Source: Dokdonella_A sp049583635 (lineage in GTDB: Bacteria; Pseudomonadota; Gammaproteobacteria; Xanthomonadales; Rhodanobacteraceae). Taken from it: DNA of 64,000 bases. Both the position numbers and the translations under genes were made by a program. Shown in pieces: positions 43,688-51,747 of this stretch; positions within the stretch are counted from its first letter, which is position 1; each line of letters opens with the position of its first letter. Location: assembly GCA_049583635.1 (NCBI GenBank), contig JBAUWF010000016.1, positions 5,545 through 69,544 on the forward strand. The letters are read 5' to 3'. Below the pieces are notes generated by a model. That model saw only the letters and a list, made by a program, of their open reading frames with translations. It did no database searches and was not told the DNA's origin.

Positions 43688-44167
43688 ATGACCTCAATCT
43701 ACGATTTCAGCGCGAAAACGATCGATGGCACCGAGCAGTCGCTCGATGTGTATCGCGGCAAGACGCTGCTGATCGTCAATGTTGCCTCGAAATGCGGCTT
43801 CACCCCGCAGTATGCGGGGCTCGAGACCTTGTATCGCAAGTTCAAGGACCAGGGACTCGTCGTGCTCGGTTTTCCGTGCGACCAGTTCGGGCATCAGGAA
43901 CCCGGCGACGAGGCCGAGATCAGAAATTTCTGTTCGCTGAATTATGAAGTGACGTTTCCGTTGTTCGCCAAGATCGAAGTCAATGGCGCCAATGCGCATC
44001 CGCTCTACAAATATCTAAAGCACGAAGCCAGGGGCGTACTTGGCAGCGAAACTATCAAATGGAATTTCACCAAGTTCCTGGTCGATGCGAACGGCCATGT
44101 CGACAGGCGCTACGCGCCGAACGATACGCCGCCGAGCATCGGCGAGGATATCGCCGCAAAATGGTGA
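43688..44167 (+). CDS. glutathione peroxidase (cysteine type)
   Basis: A 159-residue thioredoxin-fold peroxidase from the ATG at 43688, with GGAG upstream. The catalytic tetrad residues are Cys in NVASKCGFTPQY (about 36), Gln in FPCDQFGHQEPG (about 70), and Trp and Asn in IKWNFTKFLVD (about 124). It uses Cys instead of selenocysteine, so bacterial members usually take electrons from thioredoxin rather than glutathione. It is divergent from lexA, about 150 bp apart. Confidence 0.96.
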   Translation: MTSIYDFSAKTIDGTEQSLDVYRGKTLLIVNVASKCGFTPQYAGLETLYRKFKDQGLVVLGFPCDQFGHQEPGDEAEIRNFCSLNYEVTFPLFAKIEVNGANAHPLYKYLKHEARGVLGSETIKWNFTKFLVDANGHVDRRYAPNDTPPSIGEDIAAKW

Positions 44168-44302
44168 TCCCTCGCCGCGCCTTTGCGGCGGCCGCTGGAT
44201 CAACCAGCGCGATACGTAGTCCGCACAGGAAAAATCAGGTGGCTGCTCTCATACGCCTTGGAGGCGCGTGGCGGACCGTCTGCCAATCCGCCACTTTCAT
44301 CA

Positions 44303-45115
44303 TCACTTCAGTGTCAGGCCGGCCGCCGCCATTGCCTCGCCGACATAGGTGAACATCGACGCATCCATGCCCTGGGCGGCCATGACTTCCGGTTCCTTCT
44401 CGTAGGCTTGCTTCATTTTGCGCGCGGTGTTCGCATCGCCATTGGTAAACGCATTGACCAGCGCATGCCAGCGTCGACCCATCTCGATCACTCCCGGGTC
44501 GGTCGCCGGCGTACCGGCGTCCATCGCCGCGCGTACCGCAGTGATCAGCTGCGGCCATTCATGCTGTGCCTGCTGCATGCCGGCCTCGCCGAGCTGCTCG
44601 GCGCGCGTCAGCATCGCTTTGCGTTCGGTGGACGTGAAATGCTTGCCGAGGGTGTCGCCGTGGCGTTTGAATTCCGCGCGCTCGGCCTCGCTGAAACGCA
44701 TATCCAGTTTGTTGCTCATGTTGATGCTCTCCAGAAGTTGATCGATGTCGAGACTTGATGTCGAGCCAACGCGTCGCGCTGCCAGTCGGAGCGACTCGAG
44801 GGCGTGCGCCTTGTCCGCTACTTCGCGTTCCAGCGCTGCGATGCGTCCGCCAATCAGCTCGGTCACCAGCGCCTGCGAACCATCGAGCAGCCCGGCGATT
44901 TCGCCAAGCGAAAAGCCAGCCCGCTTGAGCAGCACGATGCGCATCAGCCGTTGCAGCGCATCCGGGCCGTACAAGCGGTAACCGGACGGTGAATGCGTGC
45001 ACGGTCTGAGCAGACCGCGTTGCTCGTACAAGCGCAGTGCCTTGGTGCTGACGCCGCTGCGCTGCGCGACAACGCCGATCCGCAGGAACTCGCGATGTGG
45101 AGGGGATTTCGACAT
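44303..45115 (-). CDS. MerR-family regulator with TipAS effector domain
   Basis: A 270-residue activator, ATG at 45115 (M-S-K-S-P-P-H-R-E). The N-terminal MerR domain (about 10-80) reads FLRIGVVAQRSGVSTKALRL YEQRGLL, followed by a coiled dimerisation helix to about 125. The C-terminal TipAS domain (about 135-270), MRFSEAERAEFKRHGDTLGK, WPQLITAVRAAMDAGTPATD and MFTYVGEAMAAAGLTLK, is an all-helical antibiotic/ligand-binding fold. TipA-type proteins induce efflux or sequester thiopeptides and similar drugs. No efflux gene is adjacent; autoregulation is suggested by the dyad over its own promoter. It is convergent with the peroxidase gene. Confidence 0.93.
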   Translation of the reverse strand: MSKSPPHREFLRIGVVAQRSGVSTKALRLYEQRGLLRPCTHSPSGYRLYGPDALQRLMRIVLLKRAGFSLGEIAGLLDGSQALVTELIGGRIAALEREVADKAHALESLRLAARRVGSTSSLDIDQLLESINMSNKLDMRFSEAERAEFKRHGDTLGKHFTSTERKAMLTRAEQLGEAGMQQAQHEWPQLITAVRAAMDAGTPATDPGVIEMGRRWHALVNAFTNGDANTARKMKQAYEKEPEVMAAQGMDASMFTYVGEAMAAAGLTLK

Positions 45116-45123
45116 CGGTATCG

Positions 45124-45154
45124 AGGTTGCGCCTTGCCCCAGGGGCAGAGTCAA
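45124..45154 (-). promoter_or_regulatory. MerR-type promoter with operator dyad
   Basis: On the minus strand, TTGACT (45154-45149) is followed by a perfect dyad TGCCCC-T-GGGGCA (45147-45135) and a weak -10-like CAACCT (45129-45124), a 19-bp spacing. A long spacer with a dyad between -35 and -10 is the classic MerR-family operator layout. It lies just above the start codon of the MerR/TipAS gene, so autoregulation is likely. Confidence 0.6.
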
Positions 45155-45245
45155 CAGTTTTTTATTCTGCACATCTTTTGAGATCCTGAACACGGACCTA
45201 CAGGCTGCGGACCCGTTCATTTCAGGTTGAGGCGCATGTTCCCAC

Positions 45246-45610
45246 GCGCTGTCCGAGGAAATCATCGAGAGCCGCATTGCCAAGGCTGGTTGCAAGGAGG
45301 TCAAGGGCCTCAAGTTTGCCGGTGGGGTGTGCCGCATCAAGACTTGCGGCGGCAATGACCGTTGGGTCGATCTGATGATCGCTCCGGTCAGCGGCAAGGT
45401 CCATTCGGCCGATGCACCATCGTGTCTCAATGCGGACGGGATTCGGCCAAGCTTGCTGCCGTCGGCTATCAGAACATCAGCGATGTGGAGTTCGGCGATG
45501 GGCTTTGGAGCGTCGATGCGGACGATTCGGCCGCGAAGGACACCAATCTGGTGGTGGATCCCGATGACGGCAGTGTAGTCGCGGAAGAACAGGACCGAGT
45601 GAATGAAATG
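45246..45610 (+). pseudogene. PepSY-domain protein gene, frameshifted
   Basis: Two PepSY-like units in different frames. The first reads ALSEEIIESRIAKAGCKEVK, GLKFAGGVCRIKTCGG, NDRWVDLMIAPVSGKVHS. After a frameshift near 45430-45450 the second reads SAKLAAVGYQNISDVEFGDG, LWSVDADDSAAKDTNLVVDP, DDGSVVAEEQD. Both follow the PepSY pattern (short helix, GY/GCxxVxxxxF, strand, VDLxIxPxxGKV). No start codon or signal peptide is found in frame upstream. The intact form would have been a small secreted or membrane protein with tandem PepSY repeats, a family that modulates peptidases or senses metals. Confidence 0.6.
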
Positions 45611-45823
45611 CGTCGCGCCGCAGTGGCACCGGCGCAAGACAGTATGGTGGAATTGAACGTTTTCACGGCATCGTTCCCGTCGCCTCACGCGAAGATGGCG
45701 ACGTCCTCGGGGACCGTCCGCCTTGTTCCTGGGCGACCTGCGGCGGCGGGACGGATGGTCCCTGTTCGCATGCCGCCGGGCGTGCCAAAATAGCCGGCGT
45801 ACGGGGAGCGGGGGCACGGCCTC

Positions 45824-48157
45824 ATGAACAAGCCAGCCACGCATGCGCCGGTGCCGCAGGTGATCAGCGGCGAGGGGTTGCGCTCGATCGTGGACGGACG
45901 CAAGCTCGCGCCGCGCGTGCGTTTGCTTCTCGAAGGCATGATCAAGCGCACGGCGTTGCATTTCGATGTCGGCGTCACGCGCTGGCTGGACGAGCTCGAA
46001 CAGGAATTGTTCAAGCGCGCCGAGCGGGCACCGAGCAACGAACGGCAGTCAGCCGATTTCGAGGCCCTGCGTGAAATCAAGCGCGCGCGCGCGGATTTCA
46101 CAGCGAACTTTACGCTCCTGGCCCAGAGCGAAATGGCCATGACGGTTGGCCCGCAGGCCGCGCCGCCCAAGGCGGCGCGCAAGACGACTCTCGGGATGGA
46201 TCTCGAACTCATCGACAGCGGCGTTCTCGAAGAAGATCTCGCGCTGCAGGAACTGGTGGGCAAGTCGGAAGTCCGCCACAGCCAGAGTCTGTACGTGCTC
46301 GGCCACCGGATCGCCGTGATGTTCGCGCTGCCGGCGCTGGACAACGCGACCATTCCGCTTGGTCCGGCTCGCTTGTCGTCGATCGTGCAAAGCGCGATCG
46401 GCAAGCTCGATTTGCGGCGCGACTATCGTGTGCTCGCCTACGACCTGTTTGATCGTGTCGTGATGCGCGACTACGGGCGCTATCTGGATTCGCTCAACGA
46501 GTATCTGGCGACTCAGCGCATACTGCCGCACCTGCGTTTCCGGGGGAACCAGTCACGCGTTGCGGATGCTGCCGACGCTGTTTCGGGCGCTGGTGCAAGC
46601 CCAACAACTGAGCCATCCTCTTCTGCAAAGGATTTCACGACAGCTGCAGCGACGCCATCAGCGTCGTCGTCCGCTGGGCGCGGAGGCAGTGCGGACGAGT
46701 TCGCGGACGTACCTGCGCCGGAATTATTTGCAACGCTGCGCGAACTTCTTGCAGACAAGCGTCATGCGCTCGGCACCGATGCGCGACGGACCGCAGCCGA
46801 CTATCTGCCCAATGGTGCCGATCTTCAATTCGCACTTGGCGCGATGCAGGCACAGTCGGTGACCCCGGCGGGCAAACGCAGCAGGCGGATTCCGCGCTCG
46901 ACGGAACAGATCAAGCAGGATCTTTTTGCGCAACTGCGCGAGGGGAACGCGCACGGCAAGACGCCGGTACTGGCCGATGAGGATTCCGACACGGTTGACC
47001 TGGTCGGCATGTTGTTCGACTTCATCGTCAGCAGCCTGCGTCCGCGCGGACCGGGCCGGATGCTGTTGACCAGACTGCAGGTACCACTGTTGCGGGTGGC
47101 ACTGAGCGACAAGGAGTTCTTTGCTCGTCGCAACCATCCGGCACGGCGGTTGCTCAACACGATTGCCGAAGCCGGGGAACACTGGATCGACGATGTCGAT
47201 GCGGACAAGGATCTGATCGACAAGATGAGGTGGGCGGTTGATCGTGTCGCTACCGAATTCGATGGCGATGTCAGCTTGTTCGAAAGCACGGCGATTGATC
47301 TCGACAAACATCTGGAACTGGTTGCTCACCGCGCCCAAGTTGCGGAAAGCAGGCACGTTGCCGCCGCGCAGGGACGCGAAAAGCTGGCTGCAGCACGTGA
47401 GCGCGCGTCCACCGCCGTCGCGCGTCTGCTCGCGCGTCGGCCCGGCACGCTTTCGTCACTGATAAAGACCATGCTGGAGCAAGCCTGGACCGACGTTCTG
47501 GCCTTGACCATCCTACGCCATGGAGAAGACTCCACGCCCTATCATCGTAGGCTCGGGGTGGCAGACCAGCTTGTGCGGCGCGACAAATCGGATGAGGCGT
47601 CGGCCGACCCGACCTTGCAACAGGAGATCGAGAGCGGCCTGATGCAGGTCGGTATTCACGCCGAGGAAGCGCGAACGATCGCGCGTCGGCTGCTTGACCC
47701 GCGTGCCGAGGTGGACGATTCGGAAGCGACTCCGACGGCCATCGCGCTTGCGCTGAAAAACAAGGCGCGGCTGGGCGGTTCGGACGAAGCCGGTACCAGA
47801 TCAGCCATGGTCAGCGTCAAGTCATCCGATCTGAACGAGCAGGAACTTGCAATGCTCGCACATTTGAAGACGCTGCCATTCGGCACCTGGTTCGAGTTCG
47901 TCACCAACCAGCAGGGCGATGCAGTACGGCGCAAACTCGCCTGGTATTCGACCATGACCGGCCGCTGCCTGTTCGTAAACCAGCGCGGTGCGCGTGTCGA
48001 CGACAAGCAACTACCGCAACTGGCGCGCGATCTGGTTCGCGGCGAAGTACGATTGGTGCGCCCGCACGAGGAATCGCTGATCGATCGCACCTGGAAGGCG
48101 ATCACGAACACCCTCAAGCAGTTCAAACATGGACCCGCGGTTCCGCCGCCGGCCTGA
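45824..48157 (+). CDS. DUF1631 domain-containing protein
   Basis: A 777-residue cytoplasmic protein starting at the ATG at 45824. It matches DUF1631 over its length: N-terminal LEGMIKRTALHFDVGVTRWL and LLEQEL-type helices, a central PAARRLLNTIAEAG-like block (ARRLLNTIAEAGEHWID, about 445-461), and a C-terminal region FGTWFEFVTNQQGDAVRRKL and LFVNQRGARVDDKQLPQLAR. That last part resembles the PilZ-like C-terminal part of the family. A variable Ser/Ala-rich linker lies at about 245-295. Function is unknown; such proteins are often found in organisms with c-di-GMP signalling, and a PilZ gene follows 45 bp downstream. Confidence 0.9.
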   Translation: MNKPATHAPVPQVISGEGLRSIVDGRKLAPRVRLLLEGMIKRTALHFDVGVTRWLDELEQELFKRAERAPSNERQSADFEALREIKRARADFTANFTLLAQSEMAMTVGPQAAPPKAARKTTLGMDLELIDSGVLEEDLALQELVGKSEVRHSQSLYVLGHRIAVMFALPALDNATIPLGPARLSSIVQSAIGKLDLRRDYRVLAYDLFDRVVMRDYGRYLDSLNEYLATQRILPHLRFRGNQSRVADAADAVSGAGASPTTEPSSSAKDFTTAAATPSASSSAGRGGSADEFADVPAPELFATLRELLADKRHALGTDARRTAADYLPNGADLQFALGAMQAQSVTPAGKRSRRIPRSTEQIKQDLFAQLREGNAHGKTPVLADEDSDTVDLVGMLFDFIVSSLRPRGPGRMLLTRLQVPLLRVALSDKEFFARRNHPARRLLNTIAEAGEHWIDDVDADKDLIDKMRWAVDRVATEFDGDVSLFESTAIDLDKHLELVAHRAQVAESRHVAAAQGREKLAAARERASTAVARLLARRPGTLSSLIKTMLEQAWTDVLALTILRHGEDSTPYHRRLGVADQLVRRDKSDEASADPTLQQEIESGLMQVGIHAEEARTIARRLLDPRAEVDDSEATPTAIALALKNKARLGGSDEAGTRSAMVSVKSSDLNEQELAMLAHLKTLPFGTWFEFVTNQQGDAVRRKLAWYSTMTGRCLFVNQRGARVDDKQLPQLARDLVRGEVRLVRPHEESLIDRTWKAITNTLKQFKHGPAVPPPA

Positions 48158-48201
48158 TCAAGGGCCGAACACACCGTCCCGCCAGCGAACGAGGCCAGCC
48201 A

Positions 48202-48567
48202 ATGGTTGAGAAGCGCCGATTTCCACGCAAGCGTGCCGACGCGCTGATCAAGGTACTCGATACGATGACCGATGCGGTCATCGGTCGAGTCGGAAATCTC
48301 TCGACCGAGGGCATGTTGTTGCTGGCCGACCGGCCGATCGTGGACGATGCGTTGTATCAGTTGCGTTTCGTATTGCCCGACGCGCACGGCGGCAGCCACA
48401 CGATCGAGGCCGGAGTGCACGAGCATTGGAGCGAAGAAGGGCATGTGCCCGGCCAATCATGGGTCGGGTTTCGCTTCATCGATATCAGCAAAGAGGATGC
48501 CGACACGCTTTCAGAATGGCTGGTCAGCGGCGGCGAGGATGTTGCTGACGCCGCGCACGGCGGCTGA
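48202..48567 (+). CDS. PilZ domain protein
   Basis: A 121-residue single-domain protein. The c-di-GMP-binding motifs are present: RRFPRKRAD (RxxxR-like, residues 5-13) and GNLSTEGML (N/DxSxxG, about 31-39), in the usual spacing for type I PilZ domains. The rest of the beta-barrel (LRFVLPDAHGG; GQSWVGFRFIDISKEDADTL) is well formed. It follows the DUF1631 gene by 45 bp. A c-di-GMP receptor controlling surface behaviour is the likely role; the target is unknown. Confidence 0.92.
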   Translation: MVEKRRFPRKRADALIKVLDTMTDAVIGRVGNLSTEGMLLLADRPIVDDALYQLRFVLPDAHGGSHTIEAGVHEHWSEEGHVPGQSWVGFRFIDISKEDADTLSEWLVSGGEDVADAAHGG

Positions 48568-48649
48568 CGAATCCCCAGCGAGCCGCGATGACACAATGGA
48601 AGTCGACGCAGGCAGCACCGCGCATGCGCCGTCCCGCGGAGACCAGGAC

Positions 48650-49075
48650 ATGCCACAAAATGACGACACCGGCCAGCAGGCGATGATGCAGCGTCTGGTC
48701 GACATGTCGGCTGAACGTTCGTACATGAATGCCGAACGCAACCTGATGGTGTGGATTCGCACCGCGTTGGCATTGATGATTTTCGGAATTGCGTTGGATC
48801 GTTTCGGCCTGCTGTTGCGCAGACTCCCATTGCCACCGATCCATGAGCGCATCAGTCCGAATGCGTTGTCGGCGTGGGGCGGAGCCGCTCTGGTTGCGCT
48901 TGGGGTGGTGATGATTCTGATTGCCGGTATCCGTTTTCTCGCCTATTCGCGGGCTTACCGCCGCAACTACCCATTACCGCTGTACCACGGGCCTTGCGTC
49001 GGCTTCGCATCCGCGATGTTGGTCGCGGGATTCGGTATCGCGCTGCTCGTTATTCTGTTCATTTTCACGGAGTGA
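48650..49075 (+). CDS. DUF202 domain-containing membrane protein
   Basis: About 141 residues from the ATG at 48650; an in-frame ATG at 48596 is the alternative start. The DUF202 core is clear: SYMNAERNLMVWIRTALALM, GIALDRFGLLLRRLP, then two further helices (GGAALVALGVVMILIAGIRF; GFASAMLVAGFGIALLVILF). YxxAErnxLvWIRTaLALm is the family hallmark. Function unknown; members are small three-helix inner-membrane proteins of the YidH type. Its stop overlaps the ribosome binding site of the next gene (GGAGTGACC ATG). Confidence 0.87.
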   Translation: MPQNDDTGQQAMMQRLVDMSAERSYMNAERNLMVWIRTALALMIFGIALDRFGLLLRRLPLPPIHERISPNALSAWGGAALVALGVVMILIAGIRFLAYSRAYRRNYPLPLYHGPCVGFASAMLVAGFGIALLVILFIFTE

Positions 49076-49077
49076 CC

Positions 49078-50424
49078 ATGTTTGCCCGCATCCGAATGCT
49101 CGCTGCTGTGCGTGCGGTTTGTTGCCTGCAGGTGTTGTTCGGTCTCCTGTTGCAGGCATGCACGGACAACGCGGTTGCGGCTGCTCTGGCGCAGCCGGCA
49201 GCGGTGGCTCACACGTATCTGCTTGCCGCCGATCGTGTTTTCGACGCGCGCAGTAAAGCCGCTCACGTCGGCTGGTCGGTGTTGGTGACAGGCGAACGGA
49301 TCGTGGCCGTCGGGCTTGCGACGCAGATCGATATTCCACCGCGTACCGAGACCATCTCGCTGCCGGGTACCACGCTGATGCCGGGCCTGATCGATGCGCA
49401 TTCGCACATTTTCCTGCATCCGTACAACGAAACGCTGTGGAACGACCAGGTGCTCAAGGAACCACTGCCGTATCGGACGATCGAGGCGGTGTTGCATGCG
49501 AGGGCAACATTGATGGCCGGCTTCACGACCTTGCGTGATCTCGGCACCGAAGGGGCCGGCTATGCCGATGTCGATGTTCAACGTGCAATCGAGGAGGGCA
49601 AGATCCCGGGACCGCGCCTGTTGGTTGCGACGCGTGCCACCGTTGCAAGCGCCTGCTACGGTCCCGGGCCGGGCGGATTTCGCGAAGGCCTCGATCTGCC
49701 ACAAGGTGGTATTCCGGTCAGCGGGCGCGCGCAGATGCTGGAGGCCGTGCGCGAGCAGGCCGGCCATGGCGCAGACTGGATCAAGATTTATGCCGACTAT
49801 CGTTGCGGGAAGCGCAAGCAGTCGGTTCCGACCTTTACCCAGGAAGAATTGAACGCCGGTGTCGAGGCGGCGCATTCATTGGGTTTGCCGGTTTCCGTAC
49901 ATGCAACGACAGCCGAAGGCATGCGTCGTGCGGTGCTTGCCGGCGTCGACACCATCGAACACGGCTTCGGTGGCACGCGCGAAGTGTTCGACTTGATGAA
50001 ACAGCGCAACATCGCCTACCTGCCGACGCTCGAAGCCGTGGTTGCCTATGCGCAGTATTTTCACGGCTGGAAGCCCGGCGACCCACCCACCGGCGAGATG
50101 AAACAATCGGCCCACGCATTCAAGCTGGCGCTGGACGCTGGCGTGACCATCGGGTGTGGCAGCGATGTCGGTGTGTTCACGCACGGCACCAATTACAAGG
50201 AACTCGAATGGATGGTGCGCGATGGCATGACGCCGGCGCAGGCGCTGCTCGCCGCCACCGTGATCGATGCGAGGATCCTTCGTCAGCAGGATAGCCTTGG
50301 ACAACTCGCGCCCGGTTTCGATGCCGACATCATCGCAGTCCGGGGTGATCCGACCGAATCGATCAGCGCAATCGAAGAAGTAGCATTCGTCATGAAAGGT
50401 GGCGTGATTTACAGGCAACCGTGA
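49078..50424 (+). CDS. amidohydrolase-family lipoprotein (imidazolonepropionase/prolidase-like)
   Basis: A 448-residue secreted amidohydrolase from the ATG at 49078. The N-terminus ends in LFGLLLQACTDN, a lipobox (LLQAC), so it is likely a lipoprotein. Metal ligands in amidohydrolase order: GLIDAHSHIF (HxH, about 103-112), WIKIYADYRCG (the carboxylated-lysine position), VSVHATTAEG (His), DTIEHGFGG (His) and GCGSDVGVF (Asp). This matches the Xaa-Pro/Xaa-Arg dipeptidase-like subgroup of metallo-dependent hydrolases. It is followed by a peptidase-like M19 protein and a second amidohydrolase in the same orientation, suggesting joint breakdown of peptides in the periplasm. Confidence 0.9.
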   Translation: MFARIRMLAAVRAVCCLQVLFGLLLQACTDNAVAAALAQPAAVAHTYLLAADRVFDARSKAAHVGWSVLVTGERIVAVGLATQIDIPPRTETISLPGTTLMPGLIDAHSHIFLHPYNETLWNDQVLKEPLPYRTIEAVLHARATLMAGFTTLRDLGTEGAGYADVDVQRAIEEGKIPGPRLLVATRATVASACYGPGPGGFREGLDLPQGGIPVSGRAQMLEAVREQAGHGADWIKIYADYRCGKRKQSVPTFTQEELNAGVEAAHSLGLPVSVHATTAEGMRRAVLAGVDTIEHGFGGTREVFDLMKQRNIAYLPTLEAVVAYAQYFHGWKPGDPPTGEMKQSAHAFKLALDAGVTIGCGSDVGVFTHGTNYKELEWMVRDGMTPAQALLAATVIDARILRQQDSLGQLAPGFDADIIAVRGDPTESISAIEEVAFVMKGGVIYRQP

Positions 50425-50528
50425 GGAAAGTCCGGGTCACACCGAAGAGTCCGTCATGTAGGGCGCCGGTCGATATCGGAATATGTAGTCTCCTTGGATG
50501 GTTGGCACAACTGGCACGAGACGATCCC

Positions 50529-51707
50529 ATGAGCGAAAACTGGACACGGCGAAGGGTGCTGGGCCTGTCAGGCGGCGTGGTGCTTGCCGGTGTATTGCCG
50601 CCACTCTCAGCGAAGACATCACCTGGTGCGGGCGCAACGAAAACCGCGGATTCCCACCGCGAAACGTCACCCACCTCGAACGACGCGACTGGCGCGGCTT
50701 TGTATCGCAACGCTTTCGTGCTGGATTGCAACACGTTGGCATCGATCGGCATGCTCGAAGACGATGACTGCGTCGCGACGGAATTTCAGGCCATACGCGA
50801 TTCCGGCCTCGCCGCGCTGAAAAGCACACTCGGCGGCGGCAACGGGACGTTTGAAGAGACTGTGGCCGATATCGCCGCCGCGCAGGCTTTGATCGACAAA
50901 CATCCGGATTTGTTCGTCAAGGTAGCCTGTCACACCGACCTGCAACGCGCCAAGCCGGTCGAAAAGGTCGCGGTCATCTTCTCGTTCGAGGCCGCGTCGA
51001 TGCTCGAAGGCAAGCTTGATCGCATCGCCATGTTCCGCCAGCTCGACGTGCTGGTCATGCAGCTGACCTACAACCACAAGACGCCATTCGGTTGTGGCTG
51101 TCTCGATGGCGACACCGACGGCGTCACCGATCTCGGCCGCGAGGCGATCGCGAAAATGAATGCGATCGGCGTGGCGCTCGACCTCAGCCACGCCAACACG
51201 CAGACCACCAGGGACGGCATTGCGATTTCTACCAGACCCGCGGTCATTACCCACGCGGGTTGCCGCGAGGTGTTCAAGCATCCGCGCAACAAGACCGATC
51301 GGGACATGAAGGCGCTCGCCGACAAAGGCGGTGTGATGGGTATCTACATGTTGCCCTTCCTGACGCCCGACACCCGGCAACCGATGCTGGCCGACTACAT
51401 GCGCCATCTGGTGCACGCCCTCGGCGTGTGTGGCGAGGACCATGTCGGCATCGGTACCGACACGGAATTCTTCACGGTCACCGACAAGGATCTGAAGGCA
51501 ATCGCGAAGGATGAAGCGGATCGCAAAAAAGCCGGCATCAACGCGCCCGGCGAAAACCGCCCGCCCTATATCCCCGACATCAACACCCCGCGCAAACTGG
51601 AATTCGTCGCTGATGCACTGCTGAGAAATGGCTACAGCGCGCGGGTCACCGAAAAAGTGCTTGGCTTGAATTTCAGTCGTGTGTTCAAGGAAATCTGGGT
51701 CAGCTAG
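50529..51707 (+). CDS. M19 membrane dipeptidase-family protein with atypical first metal motif
   Basis: A 392-residue Tat-exported protein (MSENWTRRRVLGLSGGVVLA) from the ATG at 50529. It matches the M19 (renal dipeptidase) fold: IFSFEAASMLEG (bridging Glu), QLTYNHKTPFGCGC, ALDLSHANTQTT (His), VITHAGCREVFKHPRNKTDR (His and the HPRNxxD block) and DHVGIGTDTEFF (Asp). The usual first motif DxHxD is not there; the aligned place reads VLDCNTLASIG. Two zinc ligands would then be lost, so it may use one metal, another ligand set, or be inactive. It lies between two amidohydrolases. An upstream open extension to 50421 has no support. Confidence 0.88.
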   Translation: MSENWTRRRVLGLSGGVVLAGVLPPLSAKTSPGAGATKTADSHRETSPTSNDATGAALYRNAFVLDCNTLASIGMLEDDDCVATEFQAIRDSGLAALKSTLGGGNGTFEETVADIAAAQALIDKHPDLFVKVACHTDLQRAKPVEKVAVIFSFEAASMLEGKLDRIAMFRQLDVLVMQLTYNHKTPFGCGCLDGDTDGVTDLGREAIAKMNAIGVALDLSHANTQTTRDGIAISTRPAVITHAGCREVFKHPRNKTDRDMKALADKGGVMGIYMLPFLTPDTRQPMLADYMRHLVHALGVCGEDHVGIGTDTEFFTVTDKDLKAIAKDEADRKKAGINAPGENRPPYIPDINTPRKLEFVADALLRNGYSARVTEKVLGLNFSRVFKEIWVS

Positions 51708-51747
51708 TACGACTTTGTATTTGGCCCTTGCTGACGGAGTTCAGCCG

